Source: an uncultured Lachnospiraceae bacterium
GTDB taxonomy: Bacteria; Bacillota; Clostridia; Lachnospirales; Lachnospiraceae
DNA length: 62,028 nucleotides
NCBI GenBank assembly: GCA_902766825.1
Contig: CACXFB010000080.1
Coordinates: forward strand, 1 to 62,028
Direction of reading: 5' to 3'
This document shows positions 27,387 to 36,481 of this stretch, one piece after another. Position 1 is the stretch's first letter. Each line of letters starts with the position of its first letter. The translations under genes were made by a program, and so were the position numbers. The notes beneath the pieces are model-generated. The model was not told the DNA's origin and searched no databases. It worked only from the letters and a program-made list of their open reading frames with translations.

Positions 27387-27761
27387 TTAGAGAATTAAAT
27401 CCTGAGGTCCAACTGTTTTAAATTTTTCTTCTTCAAAAATAATTGCAATGCCATGCTCCATATCAAATTTGTAATTGCACATTATAGCAACTACCCTTTT
27501 CTTTTCTTTTGGGATATAAATACTTTTGGGTATCACATATTTAAAAATATTATCGACCGAATTCTTTCCTGTCTCACTTAATCCATTATTGATAACATAT
27601 TCTTCAACATTCTTCTTGGCCGAATCAACAATATCCAAATTGTTCATAAAACATTCAACTGCTTCTTTTTGTATATCTGTAATTTCTTTGTCTTTAAACT
27701 GTTTTATTATGATGGGCAAATTAAACTCTCTTTCCCAAATCTCTGTTTTTATATTACTCAT
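27387..27761 (-). CDS. DUF6985-like protein, candidate immunity protein of the HNH toxin
   Basis: The 124-aa protein (start 27761, with GGAGG before it) ends in CNYKFDMEHGIAIIFEEE and a hydrophobic QDLIL tail, the pattern I associate with DUF6985 proteins found in toxin loci. The HNH gene ends inside its start (8-bp overlap), the usual toxin-immunity order. No membrane span is present, so it would act in the cytoplasm. Confidence 0.7.
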   Translation of the reverse strand: MSNIKTEIWEREFNLPIIIKQFKDKEITDIQKEAVECFMNNLDIVDSAKKNVEEYVINNGLSETGKNSVDNIFKYVIPKSIYIPKEKKRVVAIMCNYKFDMEHGIAIIFEEEKFKTVGPQDLIL

Positions 27762-28458
27762 CAAATTCGCCTCCTTCTGTTTTTGCATCTCTTGCCTTAC
27801 ATTCTGCTACACCACCCAAATGAGTACAATAGCTATGAATATCATATGGGACTAAATCCATTGTCTTTGTATCACATCGTTCATGCCATGTACACTTATG
27901 CTCCTGGGTACGTCTCCAATTATAAACATCTTCATCAGTCCAATCTGTTCTGCCGTCTCTTTTCTGCTTATTCCACAACTGTGCACATTTTATATCAGCT
28001 TGAGAAAAATTACCTAATTGACGATTACCATTTTCATCTTCGAAATCATTTCTGTTCTCCGTCATGTTATCAATTTTCACTGTCGCCTCAGACACTTCTG
28101 AAAAATCCGGCTCATACTTCTTGTACTCAATACCATCTTTTCCATATTGATCAAGTTTTTCCTTACAAGCCAAACCACCCTCCGTTTCATCCGAAGGAAT
28201 AAATTTTGAATTTCCCCTTTCACCTTCAAACGCTCCATTTTTATCATTTAAAGGAACGTTCTTTAAGCATTTCTCAGGTGAATTATACTTAGCACCAAAT
28301 TCAGAACTCTCTTTCTCTGGTTCACTACCAGTTATTTCTTTTTCCCAAAATTTCTTAGCATTAGATACCGTCATTTCATTTTCCGGTTTAATATTTTTAT
28401 AGTTTTCAGCTTCATATGCTTTTGTTTCAATAACTTCTCCCAATTTTATCTCTTGCAT
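27754..28458 (-). CDS. HNH/His-Me-finger-type putative nuclease toxin
   Basis: The 234-aa protein has an N-terminal part with NEMTVSNAKKFWEKEI near residue 30 and a disordered middle. The C-terminal domain carries GNFSQADIK, WTDEDVYNWRR, TWHERCD, MDLVPYDIHSYCTHLGG. The paired WHE and HxxxxHxGG blocks fit an HNH/Endonuclease VII-type toxin, with His and Asp as catalytic candidates. It begins with a TGATG overlap at the HerA stop codon and is followed by a DUF6985-like gene. No secretion signal is seen; delivery would depend on the upstream ATPase. Confidence 0.75.
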   Translation of the reverse strand: MQEIKLGEVIETKAYEAENYKNIKPENEMTVSNAKKFWEKEITGSEPEKESSEFGAKYNSPEKCLKNVPLNDKNGAFEGERGNSKFIPSDETEGGLACKEKLDQYGKDGIEYKKYEPDFSEVSEATVKIDNMTENRNDFEDENGNRQLGNFSQADIKCAQLWNKQKRDGRTDWTDEDVYNWRRTQEHKCTWHERCDTKTMDLVPYDIHSYCTHLGGVAECKARDAKTEGGEFDE

Positions 28459-31400
28459 CAAAACACACCACCTTCATTCTTGTAAACCTCTGTGAATTTG
28501 CAGAATACCGGACCATATGATGCATCACGTATACTCTGTTCATATAGAATAAGAGCCACTGCCAAATCTATCTGCTTATTTGAATATCCCTTTATAGAAG
28601 GATTCAACCTGTCAACTACAACCCTCGTCCACTCAGCAATATCATTACATTGCTTTGCTTCAATAATCGCATTTTCAGCCGAAAGAAAATCGAAAATCAA
28701 TGTCCTTAACGAGTCCATAACACTTTCATTATCATTTTCCAAATACTCCAGAAAATCTCGTTTAATATTTGTTTCTAACTTTGACTTTATTATCTTTGAC
28801 TTTAATGCTCTAAGATCTGTTTTATTACCCTTTCTGTAAATTTCCTTCTCCATTATACAATCCAGAAGAGACTTTTCGATTTCATTTTTATAGCATCCTT
28901 CAATATCAAGATCATCCGGATTGAATATATATGGCTTATCAAATGTACTATACAAATCAACTTTACACAAAACGGACTGTATCCATTCATTCTGATAAAC
29001 CGCTGCAACACCACATGGTAATTTTGCAAGTTCTTTTATCTGATCCTCATTAAGATTTGCTGCTCTTCCAACTAATTCTCTATCAGCTTGATCCGGTAAT
29101 CTAAGAATTATTTTTGTATTAGTATTTCTTATCACAGACATATCCATAAGCCCCGGGGCCTGGTCAGCTATAATAAATCCCTCGCCGTATGTGCGCATTT
29201 CAGCTATCGCATTTGAAAGCATTTCAACACTCTTACCAAGCAAATTACTTCCTTCCACCGACTGATCGTTAGATGTTCTTCTCAATAGATTATGTGCCTC
29301 TTCTAAAACCGTAATATGTTTTAGCTGTGCATTCATTTCTTTTGCATCAGACATACGGTATTCTTGAAGTTTAAGTACCATCATTCCCATTATAAGTGAT
29401 TTCGTCTCACTAGATCCAACTCTGCTAAGATCAACAATAACATTTTGATCAAATAAATTCTCAGAAGAAATCTCATCAGATACAAAAATCATACCATTTA
29501 TTCCGTTGCATAAAGACTGTAATCTAGTCAGTAACGATCCTTTATATGCACCTTTATTTTCTGAATCATATTCACTTGTATCAATTATCTCTTTAACATT
29601 TTTAGCGACATCTAAAAACGTTGGATACAAATCCTGATCAAATTGATTACATGACTTAATTAAATCCCAACCACAATCTGCATATGATTTTTCCACTGCA
29701 TTTTTAAGTACAGCAGGCATAGCAGCATACATTGGCCAACAAACATTAAATATCTCAACCAAACGATCCATGTGTTCTAAAACATGAATATTCTTCGGAA
29801 AACTAAATGGATTTACCCTAAGAAGCTCACTTAACATCGGATTTGTTCCAAATACAGTGACATCTTTTCTTCCTCCAAAAACATTTTTATATTCTCCTTT
29901 TGCCGGTTCAACAACAAGAAACTTCACTCCTTGTTTAGCCATACGGTCTATCATATGATAAACTGTATTACTTTTACCGGAACCTGTACTTCCTGTAATA
30001 AACGTATGAGACGCCAGTGATTTCTTTGAAAGATTAACCTTATTTTTCTCAACATGATTCATGTGAAAAATCTTACCTAATTCTATTTCTCGCTGCCCCT
30101 CTTTAATTTCATCATAAGTTATTACATTTCTTCCAAATTCCACACACTCAATTACCGGAAGACCTGCTATTGACTTTTGAGGAAAATTAAGAGAATACGC
30201 CAATTCCTTACCTGAAAGACTTGTCGTTGCCGTAACAATCGGTGGATATACAATAAATTCAGTTTCTTCATCAACCTCCACCTTAACTTCTCCATTCTCA
30301 ATCTTGCCAACAACCCCTGGGTTAAGTCCAAAAACAGGATGCCTTAACATTTTTACATATTCACTGATTTCCTTAGCTTGTCCGGCCTCTTCATCAATAT
30401 TTCCTCTCCACGTATTTATTGCCGACTTAGACATATAAGAATCTTCACCCAAAGTAAGTGCAAGATATGTATGTGCAACATTATTAGCGACATTTGGATC
30501 TTCACTCAACACATAAGCCGCAAAATCCCACATGCCAAGTGCTGTACTTTGCTCAAAACGTTTCATCTGCTCTTTCAATAGTTCAAGTGCATGCAAAACA
30601 TTGAAATTCGTGAAGTTCTGTGTAATTCCTTCATTCTTTCCAAGCATTGCCGTAGTGGTTGATGAACGTGCAAAATTAGCTCCTACATTTCCACCAAAGT
30701 TTACTGCTTTTGAAACACCTTTAGTCGCTGCCATTGAAGTAGCTACTGCCCTTCCTAGAGTATTAGCCACAGCAGTACCAACTGTTTTTCCTGTACTTTT
30801 ACCAAGTGTTTTTGCAGTTCCCCTCGTAATAGTATCTGTAGCAGTTTTGCCAAGCGATTTTGCAGTGCTTTTAGACCAGCCATGATCATACTTAACTTCT
30901 GCATGACCAACGCCAAAAAAACTTGCACCTGCCGATCCTCCGGCTGTATCAGAACTCCCCTTAGTGTTAGTTTCCGTATTACTTTCAGCATCAGAATGTG
31001 CAGTACTTTCACTATTCGTTGATGATTCATTCTCAGTCTCTGTATCACTTTGAGATTGTGTATCTGTACTCGATGTATTATCTGTCTTTCCTGTTGTATC
31101 AGTCTGTGCGTTACTAACTCCATTTTGAACCCCGGCACTTGCGCCTACATTAACACCAACAGTTGCCGATGAACTAATACTTTCATTTTCCAATCGCTGA
31201 AAGTTAGTCGACCACGAAGCATATGGTGCCATACCTGAATAGAACTCTCCTAATTTTAATTTTCTATCCTCAACATCCAGTATCGGAGTAGCAAGAAGTA
31301 CTATAGTATATTCTTTTTTATTTGTCTCAGGTATTATTCCATCAATAAGTTTTTCTATGGTCTGACTTATAAACTTCTCAGATTTCTCTGTAGGAATATT

Positions 31401-32012
31401 TGATGCTGTTGCAACCGAATATTTTTTCTCTTCTTTAAAGCAAGGTAATACTCCTAACCCCGGCTCTTTCCACTCTGCTCCCGGGAAATTACCTCTTACT
31501 GCTTCTATTATTCTTTCCTTGTAACTGTCAACATCCGTATTGCTTCCAGCATTTTGTGTATTTACAACAGCAAGATACACATTCGTACTCTTTTGTTTCC
31601 TATCAAACACGAGTGCTATATTACAATCTTCATTTGATAACACAGCATATACATTAACCAGTTTTTCTAAATTATTTTCTCTCTTGTCAGTAACCCATTT
31701 TGTAATGTTTATGTACCTGATATTGTGACCATCATCAAAGTTTTTTCCATCATATTCAGCTTCATTCTCAATTGGCAGATACAAGTCCTTTATCTGTGGG
31801 AGATATGCATTAAAAATCTCAACACTACTTGCAGCCATCAATCTTTCCGTCTGCTCTCGTGCAGTAGGATCGTTAGGATTCGGCATTTCAAGCAGATATT
31901 TTTCCCTAAGCAACTGTACATTTTCAACCTGTGCAGGACTTAATGAAGACAGCTTTGCTACTCTGTCACCCGCTCTTCCTCCAATTTTTTTTACAATATT
32001 TTTTACACCCAT
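28458..32012 (-). CDS. HerA/VirB4-type ATPase with long Ser/Thr/Gly-rich insert, 1184 aa
   Basis: Residues 1-270 form an N-terminal domain with a TPM-like alternation of beta and alpha segments. Residues 296-352 are a hydrophilic Ser/Thr/Asp/Glu tract and 353-460 a Gly/Ala/Thr-rich stretch. The ATPase has Walker A GSTGSGKS (674-681) and Walker B HITVLEEAHNLL (around 899-910), plus IIADQAPGLM, typical of HerA/DUF87 translocases. The C-terminal 160 residues are helical. It starts 3 bp after the GTPase gene and ends on the toxin start. A motor for DNA or protein transfer is the family role; moving the effectors is my inference. Confidence 0.85.
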   Translation of the reverse strand: MGVKNIVKKIGGRAGDRVAKLSSLSPAQVENVQLLREKYLLEMPNPNDPTAREQTERLMAASSVEIFNAYLPQIKDLYLPIENEAEYDGKNFDDGHNIRYINITKWVTDKRENNLEKLVNVYAVLSNEDCNIALVFDRKQKSTNVYLAVVNTQNAGSNTDVDSYKERIIEAVRGNFPGAEWKEPGLGVLPCFKEEKKYSVATASNIPTEKSEKFISQTIEKLIDGIIPETNKKEYTIVLLATPILDVEDRKLKLGEFYSGMAPYASWSTNFQRLENESISSSATVGVNVGASAGVQNGVSNAQTDTTGKTDNTSSTDTQSQSDTETENESSTNSESTAHSDAESNTETNTKGSSDTAGGSAGASFFGVGHAEVKYDHGWSKSTAKSLGKTATDTITRGTAKTLGKSTGKTVGTAVANTLGRAVATSMAATKGVSKAVNFGGNVGANFARSSTTTAMLGKNEGITQNFTNFNVLHALELLKEQMKRFEQSTALGMWDFAAYVLSEDPNVANNVAHTYLALTLGEDSYMSKSAINTWRGNIDEEAGQAKEISEYVKMLRHPVFGLNPGVVGKIENGEVKVEVDEETEFIVYPPIVTATTSLSGKELAYSLNFPQKSIAGLPVIECVEFGRNVITYDEIKEGQREIELGKIFHMNHVEKNKVNLSKKSLASHTFITGSTGSGKSNTVYHMIDRMAKQGVKFLVVEPAKGEYKNVFGGRKDVTVFGTNPMLSELLRVNPFSFPKNIHVLEHMDRLVEIFNVCWPMYAAMPAVLKNAVEKSYADCGWDLIKSCNQFDQDLYPTFLDVAKNVKEIIDTSEYDSENKGAYKGSLLTRLQSLCNGINGMIFVSDEISSENLFDQNVIVDLSRVGSSETKSLIMGMMVLKLQEYRMSDAKEMNAQLKHITVLEEAHNLLRRTSNDQSVEGSNLLGKSVEMLSNAIAEMRTYGEGFIIADQAPGLMDMSVIRNTNTKIILRLPDQADRELVGRAANLNEDQIKELAKLPCGVAAVYQNEWIQSVLCKVDLYSTFDKPYIFNPDDLDIEGCYKNEIEKSLLDCIMEKEIYRKGNKTDLRALKSKIIKSKLETNIKRDFLEYLENDNESVMDSLRTLIFDFLSAENAIIEAKQCNDIAEWTRVVVDRLNPSIKGYSNKQIDLAVALILYEQSIRDASYGPVFCKFTEVYKNEGGVF

Positions 32013-32015
32013 ACA

Positions 32016-34598
32016 TTACTCTCCTTCTGCTTCTTTCCAATCCATCAAACTTATGATTGCTTCCAGAGATGACTTAATTGTCCTCTGATGACTTGCTAAT
32101 TCTTGTAGTTCTTCTGTTTCAAATCGTATAAGCTCAGCCAATTGTCGTAACTCTGAATTATATTCTGTAAGATTTGCAAATATCTCTGTCAAAAGCTTTT
32201 CTTTCCAGTCACTAAACTTTTCAAAACAATGAGCATTCATATCTTTCGATAAAGAATCTACCACTTTATTGATTTTTGCATTATAACTCTTTGCCAGTCT
32301 CTTGATATTTAATTTTTCATCTTCTCTAAAACGTATTCCAAGCAATTGACCTTTTAAAAATTTTTTTCTTGCAAACGCTTCCTGCGCATCATCATTAAAA
32401 TCAATATACGTATAATTCTGAATCATATCTGCAAGTTCATCTCTCTGTATATCTGATAAAGTATCCGAGTTTGTTATCTCTAATATCATACCTTTCTTAA
32501 AATCATACTCTTTTTCTTTCCAATATTTATCAAGATAATCAGCAAGCTTATCTTGCGCATCATTCAAATAATCATTATATGAATTAATTACATGTTTAAG
32601 AATTTCCTCTGTACTTCGTTTATCTGATTCTTTTTCCGTAGTTTGCATCTTATCTTTTTTATTCTGAATATTCTTATAATCACTGGTTAAATCATCTTTT
32701 AAAGATTTAAGAGTTTTTAGAGAACCCTTTGCCTTATTTTTCAATAATCCCTGACTGCTTTCTTTAATATGCTCAAAAAACTTGTCCTTAGCTTCTTTAT
32801 AGTCATTTTCTCTGGATTCAAAATTATTTACTTTAAGATTTTCCTCCCTTCGTATAGCATCCAAATCTTCTAACTTTTCAACATCAAGTTGATATTTTAA
32901 TTCGTCTTGAACAAACTCCTGAACATCATCCTGTGATGCTCTTTCATATACATTCAAAAGATATTCTGATGAGTTCTCAAGTTCCTCTTCAATTTTGGCA
33001 CTCTTTTCATCTAATTCCTGTTTGCTTTTTTCACGTGCACTCTCTAATGCAGCCTTTCTGTCTTCTATTCGTTTATTTGTTTTATCAACAACATTATTTA
33101 AAAAGCCTAGCACCATCTGACATTTATTATACGCCGAATGCTTGCTTCCAAAATTTTCGATCTCTTTTTCAACACAATATAATCCACTATTTGAGTAAAT
33201 TAAATTATTATTTTTTTCCGAATAATCAACTACATTTTTTTTAACCTGCTCCGGCATAATATTATATTTATATAAAGGCATATAATAAGGATCTTCTGGA
33301 TCTGAAAATGTGAAACTTTGCGTCCTGAAAGTCTTTTTATAAAATCTATCAACAAATTCACCTTCATTTTTAGCGCCCAATCCCATTATAGACGATACAA
33401 AGAAAATGCCATTTGCATACATTTTCTCAATAGCTCTATACTCCAGAATATCCTTTGTCTGATTATCATCAAATCCATCTTCAGGCAAATCCGCATCATC
33501 AGATTTATTAAAAATAATCATTGTAAATCTTTTATCTAATGATTCAATAGCTAAAACTTTATCACATAAATCCGCATTATCTGTTGTATCATGTGCATCA
33601 TATTGCGTAACCCAAATCGGTACCCCATTTGAAAAATCTTTCATTGCTTCCGCTAATACTTTTGAATGATCTTTATTCGAATTTGAATTTGATCCCGGAG
33701 TATCAAAAATAACAAATCTATTATTTGAATTACTAATTACTCCCTCATCTGCAAACGGCACAGACAATGTTATAACATTACTTATCTCTGCAACTTCTTT
33801 ATCCCTGTTTTCATAAAAATTTATTACATTTAAAGCTATCCTTACCATAGCATACAAGTTATTTGTTCCATCTGTATCAATTTTTTCTTTTATACTCTTA
33901 ACAATATCTAATTCCGAATTTCCTTTTAAAACTCTAAATTTTTTACCCTCTATCGATAGTTCAACTTTTTCCTCATGAAACTCAAACGATATACGTGCTC
34001 TATCGGGGAATTTCGAATTACTTATCTCATATATCTTAGCTGTCACCGGATCCCCACCGCTTGGAAGTATTTCTTCGCCAATCAAAGCATTAATAAATGT
34101 AGATTTACCTGCACTATAATTTCCAAACACACAAATCGGAATCACATCATCCAAAGCTCTTGTTACTTTTTTTAGGCCTCTGATGACATCTGGATTATCT
34201 TTCATGATATCATTAATAACCGGATATACCCTTTCAAATATTTCTTTAATATCTCCCTTTATAAAACGTGCATTTTCAAGAAAAGTATCAGTACGTTTAC
34301 AAATAATTTTATCTTTTAGATCATCCGCTTCACATATAGTAACAACTTCCGCATATTCATCCTGTGTTCCCTCAAAATACAATTCTATTTTTTCTCTGCC
34401 CACATAGTATTCTTTTATTATGATATTTACTATTTCCTTTATCTTAAACGGCAAAAAAGATCTTTCAGAGTCCGTCTCTCTTAGTCTGCTCCTCTCGTCT
34501 GTCTGCCGTACATTTTCCCATTTCTCTTTTGCTTCATCCCATATAAGATATGATATTTCCCTATTATATGGATTGCTCTTGATTTTAATCTTTGTCAT
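32016..34598 (-). CDS. Dynamin-like GTPase, 860 aa
   Basis: The P-loop GNYSAGKST near residue 159-167 with Phe-Ile-Asn-Ala-Leu after it, the DTPGSNSN switch region and NKSDDADLP (G4) identify the bacterial dynamin-like family. The C-terminal half is rich in charged coiled coil (around residues 500-720) and ends without a clear membrane span. The start at 34598 gives AAGGTGG a 6-nt spacer. It is the first gene of the ATPase/effector operon. Dynamin-like proteins bend or fuse membranes and several protect against phage; membrane action here is inferred. Confidence 0.85.
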   Translation of the reverse strand: MTKIKIKSNPYNREISYLIWDEAKEKWENVRQTDERSRLRETDSERSFLPFKIKEIVNIIIKEYYVGREKIELYFEGTQDEYAEVVTICEADDLKDKIICKRTDTFLENARFIKGDIKEIFERVYPVINDIMKDNPDVIRGLKKVTRALDDVIPICVFGNYSAGKSTFINALIGEEILPSGGDPVTAKIYEISNSKFPDRARISFEFHEEKVELSIEGKKFRVLKGNSELDIVKSIKEKIDTDGTNNLYAMVRIALNVINFYENRDKEVAEISNVITLSVPFADEGVISNSNNRFVIFDTPGSNSNSNKDHSKVLAEAMKDFSNGVPIWVTQYDAHDTTDNADLCDKVLAIESLDKRFTMIIFNKSDDADLPEDGFDDNQTKDILEYRAIEKMYANGIFFVSSIMGLGAKNEGEFVDRFYKKTFRTQSFTFSDPEDPYYMPLYKYNIMPEQVKKNVVDYSEKNNNLIYSNSGLYCVEKEIENFGSKHSAYNKCQMVLGFLNNVVDKTNKRIEDRKAALESAREKSKQELDEKSAKIEEELENSSEYLLNVYERASQDDVQEFVQDELKYQLDVEKLEDLDAIRREENLKVNNFESRENDYKEAKDKFFEHIKESSQGLLKNKAKGSLKTLKSLKDDLTSDYKNIQNKKDKMQTTEKESDKRSTEEILKHVINSYNDYLNDAQDKLADYLDKYWKEKEYDFKKGMILEITNSDTLSDIQRDELADMIQNYTYIDFNDDAQEAFARKKFLKGQLLGIRFREDEKLNIKRLAKSYNAKINKVVDSLSKDMNAHCFEKFSDWKEKLLTEIFANLTEYNSELRQLAELIRFETEELQELASHQRTIKSSLEAIISLMDWKEAEGE

Positions 34599-34641
34599 AA
34601 ACATCCACCTTCCACTCTATTTTTACTGTTATAATTTTCAC

Positions 34642-34680
34642 AAAAAAACACCTGAGTATTCTTATAAAAGAATAGCTCAG
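34642..34680 (-). terminator. Terminator-like hairpin in the leader of the GTPase operon
   Basis: On the minus strand CTGAGCTATTCTT pairs with AAGAATACTCAG around a 4-nt loop, followed by GTGTTTTTTTG. It lies only 40-80 nt before the GTPase start and 220 nt after the Fic gene. A promoter candidate at 34808-34836 would place it inside the operon's own leader, so it may attenuate the operon rather than end fic. Confidence 0.65.
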
Positions 34681-34807
34681 ATGCATTTCTGGCAACGATA
34701 TATCATACTACAATTAGTGTCCCCATAATTACGCTCTTATAAAAACTAATCTTTCGACATGAATACCTTTTCTCCAATACTATAAACGTTCAACTTTTAT
34801 TTTCTTT

Positions 34808-34836
34808 ATTATACCACTATTAGTATTTTTCATAAA
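34808..34836 (-). promoter_or_regulatory. Candidate promoter of the GTPase/HerA operon
   Basis: The minus strand has TATAAT at 34813-34808 with TTTATG 17 bp upstream. The -10 is perfect and the -35 weak. It sits between the Fic stop codon and the terminator-like hairpin. The remaining 295-bp spacer shows no open frame. Confidence 0.5.
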
Positions 34837-34899
34837 GAAAAATTTATAGCATTTAGAATTGATTGTCACATGCCCAAATCTCTCTCCTCCACATATATT

Positions 34900-35907
34900 T
34901 TACTTTTCTACCACTTCCCAATAGCCGCTTTTATTGTTTCCATGTCTGATTATTATTCCGTGCTCCTTAAGATTTGCAAGTATACGCTGTACTTGACGCT
35001 GGGTCACACCAATTGAATCTGATAATTGCTTTGATGACATACTTCCATCTTTCTTTAAATATCTTATAACATTATCTTCATTTGACGCCATACTAACTAC
35101 GACATCATCTACGACACCACCTACGACATCCCTGTCGCGCTGGGTCACACTTATTTCTCTAAGCGCATCGCGAATCATTTGCAACATAAATTCCACAAAC
35201 AACGTAGAATCACATTCACTGTCAGCGACCTGTAAGACCTTGTAATACTCTTCCTGATTTTCATGTATAAGTGTCTCTACCGGAAGCCATGCAAAAATTT
35301 CTTTCCAAGCCTGCAATATAAGCGATTGCCATAATCTCCCCATCCTACCATTTCCATCCTGAAACGGATGTATAAATTCGAACTCATAATGAAAAATGCA
35401 CGATTTCACTAAAGGGTGGTATTTGGATTTCTTTAACCATTCAAACAATTGTTTCATCAAATCTGGTACGTATTTAGCAGGTGTACCGGCATGTATTAAG
35501 AAGGTTCCTGCATATATCCCCACATTCCCGCTTCTAAATATTCCTGCTTCTTTAACCAAACCACTCATCATTATCTTATGAGCCTTTAAAAGATCGGTTA
35601 ACTTATATGGATTTAATTCTGAAGCTTTTTCATAAACCTCATATGCATTTTTTACTTCATGAATATCTTTAGGAACTCCCAATATTCTTTTACCATTAAC
35701 AACATCCGTAACCTGATCCAACGACAAAGTATTTTGTTCTATAGCTAAAGATGAATAAATTGTTTTTATTCTGCTTTCCCTTCTTAGAACCGGATTAGGA
35801 TTCATTGACTCAAATGTTGAAATAGTCCCAACAAGTTCTCCAATTTCAACTATTAAATTCGTTATTTCTTCTGTCATACAAAAAGGTGGATTGTATTTAT
35901 CACTCAT
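34900..35907 (-). CDS. Fic-family protein with C-terminal winged helix
   Basis: The Fic core motif is HPFQDGNGRMGR (near residue 185). An N-terminal SSLAIEQNTL segment resembles the inhibitory helix of class II Fic proteins, with Gln at the Gly/Asn position. Residues about 275-335 form a winged helix (MSSKQLSDSIGVTQRQVQRIL). It is 335 aa. Fic proteins usually attach AMP to target proteins; those with this tail often regulate their own expression. It is 32 bp downstream of the kinase-like gene on the same strand. Confidence 0.92.
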   Translation of the reverse strand: MSDKYNPPFCMTEEITNLIVEIGELVGTISTFESMNPNPVLRRESRIKTIYSSLAIEQNTLSLDQVTDVVNGKRILGVPKDIHEVKNAYEVYEKASELNPYKLTDLLKAHKIMMSGLVKEAGIFRSGNVGIYAGTFLIHAGTPAKYVPDLMKQLFEWLKKSKYHPLVKSCIFHYEFEFIHPFQDGNGRMGRLWQSLILQAWKEIFAWLPVETLIHENQEEYYKVLQVADSECDSTLFVEFMLQMIRDALREISVTQRDRDVVGGVVDDVVVSMASNEDNVIRYLKKDGSMSSKQLSDSIGVTQRQVQRILANLKEHGIIIRHGNNKSGYWEVVEK

Positions 35908-35939
35908 CTTCTTTCTCCTCCCTAATTGTCACTTAAGTT

Positions 35940-36476
35940 CTACTCATGGTCCTTCACATATTTTAAGAACTCTGGGGTTTGTGACCAGTACTTGATTCCC
36001 CAGTTTTCAAAATTCCATTCATCCATGTAATTGTTGCATTCATAATCTATGTACCAGATAAGTCCATCCTGAATGACAAAATTGGTTGGGAAATAATCAA
36101 TATTCAAACCGGCTGCTTTCGCCTGATCTGCCATCTGTCTTACTTGCGTAATATACTCATCAACATTATCGCCTTTTTTAACAAGATCATATATTGTATC
36201 GCCGTCTATGAATTCTTTTGTAATTCTCTCATTTTCCTCGTCAACAGCAATCATTTCAGGAATTCTTATTCCTGCATCTTTTAATCTCTTGTAATCGTTT
36301 TTTTCGGCCTCAATCTTATTACCAAATGAATAGTAATCACATGGTTCGTGGTGGATCTGTTTTACTACAACCTGCTTACCGTCACCCTCTGCCAGATAGG
36401 AATATCCTCCTTTTCCATGACCTAGCAACTTTATTATTGTGTATGTTATATCGCAAACTTTTAATTCTTTTTTCAT
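35940..36476 (-). CDS. Small protein-kinase-like / phosphotransferase-like protein
   Basis: At 178 aa it is about two thirds of a kinase domain. A Gly-rich loop GHGKGGYSYLAE, Lys in VVVKQIH, then GLNIDYFPTNFVIQ resembling the HxDxxxxN catalytic loop, and WYIDYECN at the DFG position. All core residues are recognisable, so it may be active. It follows the macro-domain gene by 5 bp. The target is unknown. Confidence 0.72.
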   Translation of the reverse strand: MKKELKVCDITYTIIKLLGHGKGGYSYLAEGDGKQVVVKQIHHEPCDYYSFGNKIEAEKNDYKRLKDAGIRIPEMIAVDEENERITKEFIDGDTIYDLVKKGDNVDEYITQVRQMADQAKAAGLNIDYFPTNFVIQDGLIWYIDYECNNYMDEWNFENWGIKYWSQTPEFLKYVKDHE

Positions 36477-36481
36477 TGTAA

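Noticed and set aside
27669-28202. 177-codon plus-strand open frame
   Set aside because: It is antisense to the HNH and DUF6985-like genes and has a low-complexity, random-looking composition.
28458-32012. FtsK/EssC-type secretion ATPase
   Set aside because: The motor motifs (TGSTGSGKSN and the ADQAPGLM region) fit HerA/DUF87 better, there is one ATPase domain, and no WXG100 genes are nearby.
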